Program-made: the position numbers and the translations under genes
Origin: Castellaniella sp041677825
GTDB lineage: Bacteria; Pseudomonadota; Gammaproteobacteria; Burkholderiales; Burkholderiaceae_B
Assembly: GCF_041677825.1 (NCBI RefSeq)
Contig: NZ_JBAYPG010000050.1
Location: 1 to 5,713, forward strand
Length of the DNA: 5,713 bases
Direction of reading: 5' to 3'
The notes under the pieces: generated by a model
The model's input: only the letters and a program-made list of their open reading frames with translations
Told to the model about the DNA's origin: nothing
Database searches by the model: none
Part shown: positions 4,973 to 5,713 of the stretch, in pieces
Position numbering within the stretch: position 1 is the stretch's first letter
How the letters are laid out: each line of letters begins with the position of its first letter

Positions 4973-5713
4973 ATGACCCATCCCGATCCAGATCTGTCCC
5001 GACGCAAGCGCAGCCAGCGCCCTCCCCGCGATGACCAACGCGGCGTATTGCTCTCGGTACTGGCGCATGGCCTGCTGATCCTCCTCATGGTGTTCGGGTT
5101 TTCCAGCGCCCCCGACAACCCGGGTCCGGTTCAGGTCGAGTTATGGGCCCGCGGCACCGACATGGCAAGCCCAGCTGAAACACCGGAAGTGAACGCCGCC
5201 GAACCCGAGCAGGAACCAGAACCGGCACCTGAGCCTGAGCCTGAGCCAGAACCCGAGCCCGAGCCGCAGCCGGAAGCCGAACCCGTACCCGACCGAAGCG
5301 CCGAACTGGCCGCCGAACTGGCACAACAACAAGAACTTGCGCAGCAGGCTGCCGCGCGTGCCGCCCAACAGGCGCTCGAGCGCCAGGCTGAAATCGAAAA
5401 AATGCAAGCCGAAGCCAAGGCGGCCGCCCAGGCGCGTGAAGAGGCGGAGATAGCACTGGCCAAAGAGCGCAAGGCGCGCGAAGAAATGGAACGCAAACTG
5501 GCCGAACAGGCTGCCCGCGAGGCTGAGGAGAAGGCCGCCGCCGAAAAAGCTGCTGCCGAGAAGGCCGCTGCCGAGAAGGCCGCTGCCGAGAAGGCCGCCG
5601 CCGAGAAGGCCGCCGCCGAGAAGGCCGCCGCCGAGAAAGCCGCCGCCGAGAAAGCCGCCGCCGAGAAAGCCGCCGCCGAGAAAGCCGCCGCCGAGAAAGC
5701 CGCCGCCGAGAAA
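4973..5713 (+). CDS. tolA: TolA, periplasm-spanning arm of Tol-Pal (3' end cut off)
   Basis: TolA is anchored in the inner membrane, is energised by TolQR and contacts TolB/Pal, aiding outer-membrane constriction at division. Only the first 247 codons are present; the frame is open to the window edge, so the C-terminal TolB/Pal-interacting domain lies beyond it. Residues 1-23 are a basic cytoplasmic head (MTHPDPDLSRRKRSQRPPRD then DQR). Residues 24-44 are the membrane anchor with an S-x3-H motif, Ser28 and His32, characteristic of TolA/TonB proteins. A conserved-looking stretch, PGPVQVELWA (50-59), follows. Residues 77-106 form a Pro-Glu tract. From about 107 the chain becomes an Ala/Glu/Gln/Lys/Arg-rich helix (domain II), which turns into exact AAAEK repeats from residue 188. 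The start lies 26 bases after tolR with only a weak GGCGA upstream. No other in-frame ATG is available nearby. Confidence 0.94.
   Translation, partial: MTHPDPDLSRRKRSQRPPRDDQRGVLLSVLAHGLLILLMVFGFSSAPDNPGPVQVELWARGTDMASPAETPEVNAAEPEQEPEPAPEPEPEPEPEPEPQPEAEPVPDRSAELAAELAQQQELAQQAAARAAQQALERQAEIEKMQAEAKAAAQAREEAEIALAKERKAREEMERKLAEQAAREAEEKAAAEKAAAEKAAAEKAAAEKAAAEKAAAEKAAAEKAAAEKAAAEKAAAEKAAAEKAAAEK
5201..5290 (+). repeat. Glu-Pro tract in TolA (residues 77-106)
   Basis: This stretch of tolA codes for a run of Glu-Pro dipeptides broken by a few Q, A and V residues; the core is EPEPAPEPEPEPEPEPEPQP (81-100). Six consecutive EP units use CCT, CCT, CCA, CCC, CCC and CCG for proline, and both glutamate codons. 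The amino-acid pattern is therefore kept although the DNA is diverse. Such a segment is extended and stiff, as in the Pro-rich periplasmic spacer of TonB. It lies just outside the membrane anchor and before the helical arm. Confidence 0.85.
5534..5713 (+). repeat. 15-bp tandem array in tolA coding AAAEK, at least 12 units
   Basis: Twelve complete 15-bp units run in frame from codon 188 to the last base of the window, each encoding Ala-Ala-Ala-Glu-Lys. Unit 1 is GCCGCCGCCGAAAAA and unit 2 is GCTGCTGCCGAGAAG. Units 3-4 are GCCGCTGCCGAGAAG and units 5-6 are GCCGCCGCCGAGAAG. Units 7-12 are all identical, GCCGCCGCCGAGAAA. Because the unit is a multiple of three, gain or loss of copies changes arm length without breaking the frame. 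The array may continue past the window. Each Lys lies four residues before the next Glu, so the helix could be stapled by salt bridges (inference). Confidence 0.97.

Noticed and set aside
5085..5496. Several minus-strand frames opposite tolA coding for low-complexity Ser/Ala/Gly or Arg/Val/Pro proteins.
   Set aside because: They mirror the Glu-Pro and Ala-rich coding of tolA and have no independent support.
5534..5713. The tandem array as a CRISPR or other non-coding repeat.
   Set aside because: Units are directly adjacent without spacers, stay in the tolA frame and encode a TolA-like helical repeat.

Overview
The window is GC-rich chromosomal DNA from a proteobacterium, most likely a betaproteobacterium of the order Burkholderiales. 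The prolyl-tRNA synthetase reads very close to what I remember of the Bordetella enzyme, so an Alcaligenaceae-type host is my best guess. That placement rests on recalled family sequences, not on a search. All protein genes are core housekeeping genes. I see no insertion sequence, phage gene, CRISPR array, tRNA or rRNA.

Left part (1-1535, minus strand): a compact cluster reads right to left as rppH (RNA 5' pyrophosphohydrolase), a ZapB-like coiled-coil gene, zapA (Z-ring associated protein) and then 6S RNA (ssrS). The gaps between the three protein genes are 4 and 2 bases, so they look like one transcript. A GC-rich hairpin lies between the zapA stop and the 6S RNA. Positions 1-41, beyond the U-run that follows 6S RNA, hold nothing I can name.

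Middle (1536-1601): a 66-base divergent intergenic region separates rppH from proS. It carries a perfect TATAAT on the minus strand, facing rppH.

Right part (1602-5713, plus strand): proS encodes a 587-residue bacterial-type prolyl-tRNA synthetase with its editing domain. It is followed by the Tol-Pal envelope genes ybgC, tolQ, tolR and tolA. The tol genes are tightly packed: 4 bases between ybgC and tolQ, a one-base stop/start overlap between tolQ and tolR, and 26 bases between tolR and tolA. TolQ and TolR form the proton-driven inner-membrane motor. TolA is the periplasm-spanning arm that transmits its energy to TolB/Pal at the division site. YbgC is the cytoplasmic hotdog thioesterase that usually heads the cluster. 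tolA is cut by the window edge after 247 codons.

The least ordinary part is tolA. A proline-glutamate tract follows its membrane anchor. Its helical arm then enters a perfectly phased 15-bp tandem array of at least 12 units, each coding AAAEK. The array becomes more uniform towards the window end, where the last six copies are identical. I found no evidence of a wholly new system; this is a well-understood region with a few local curiosities.
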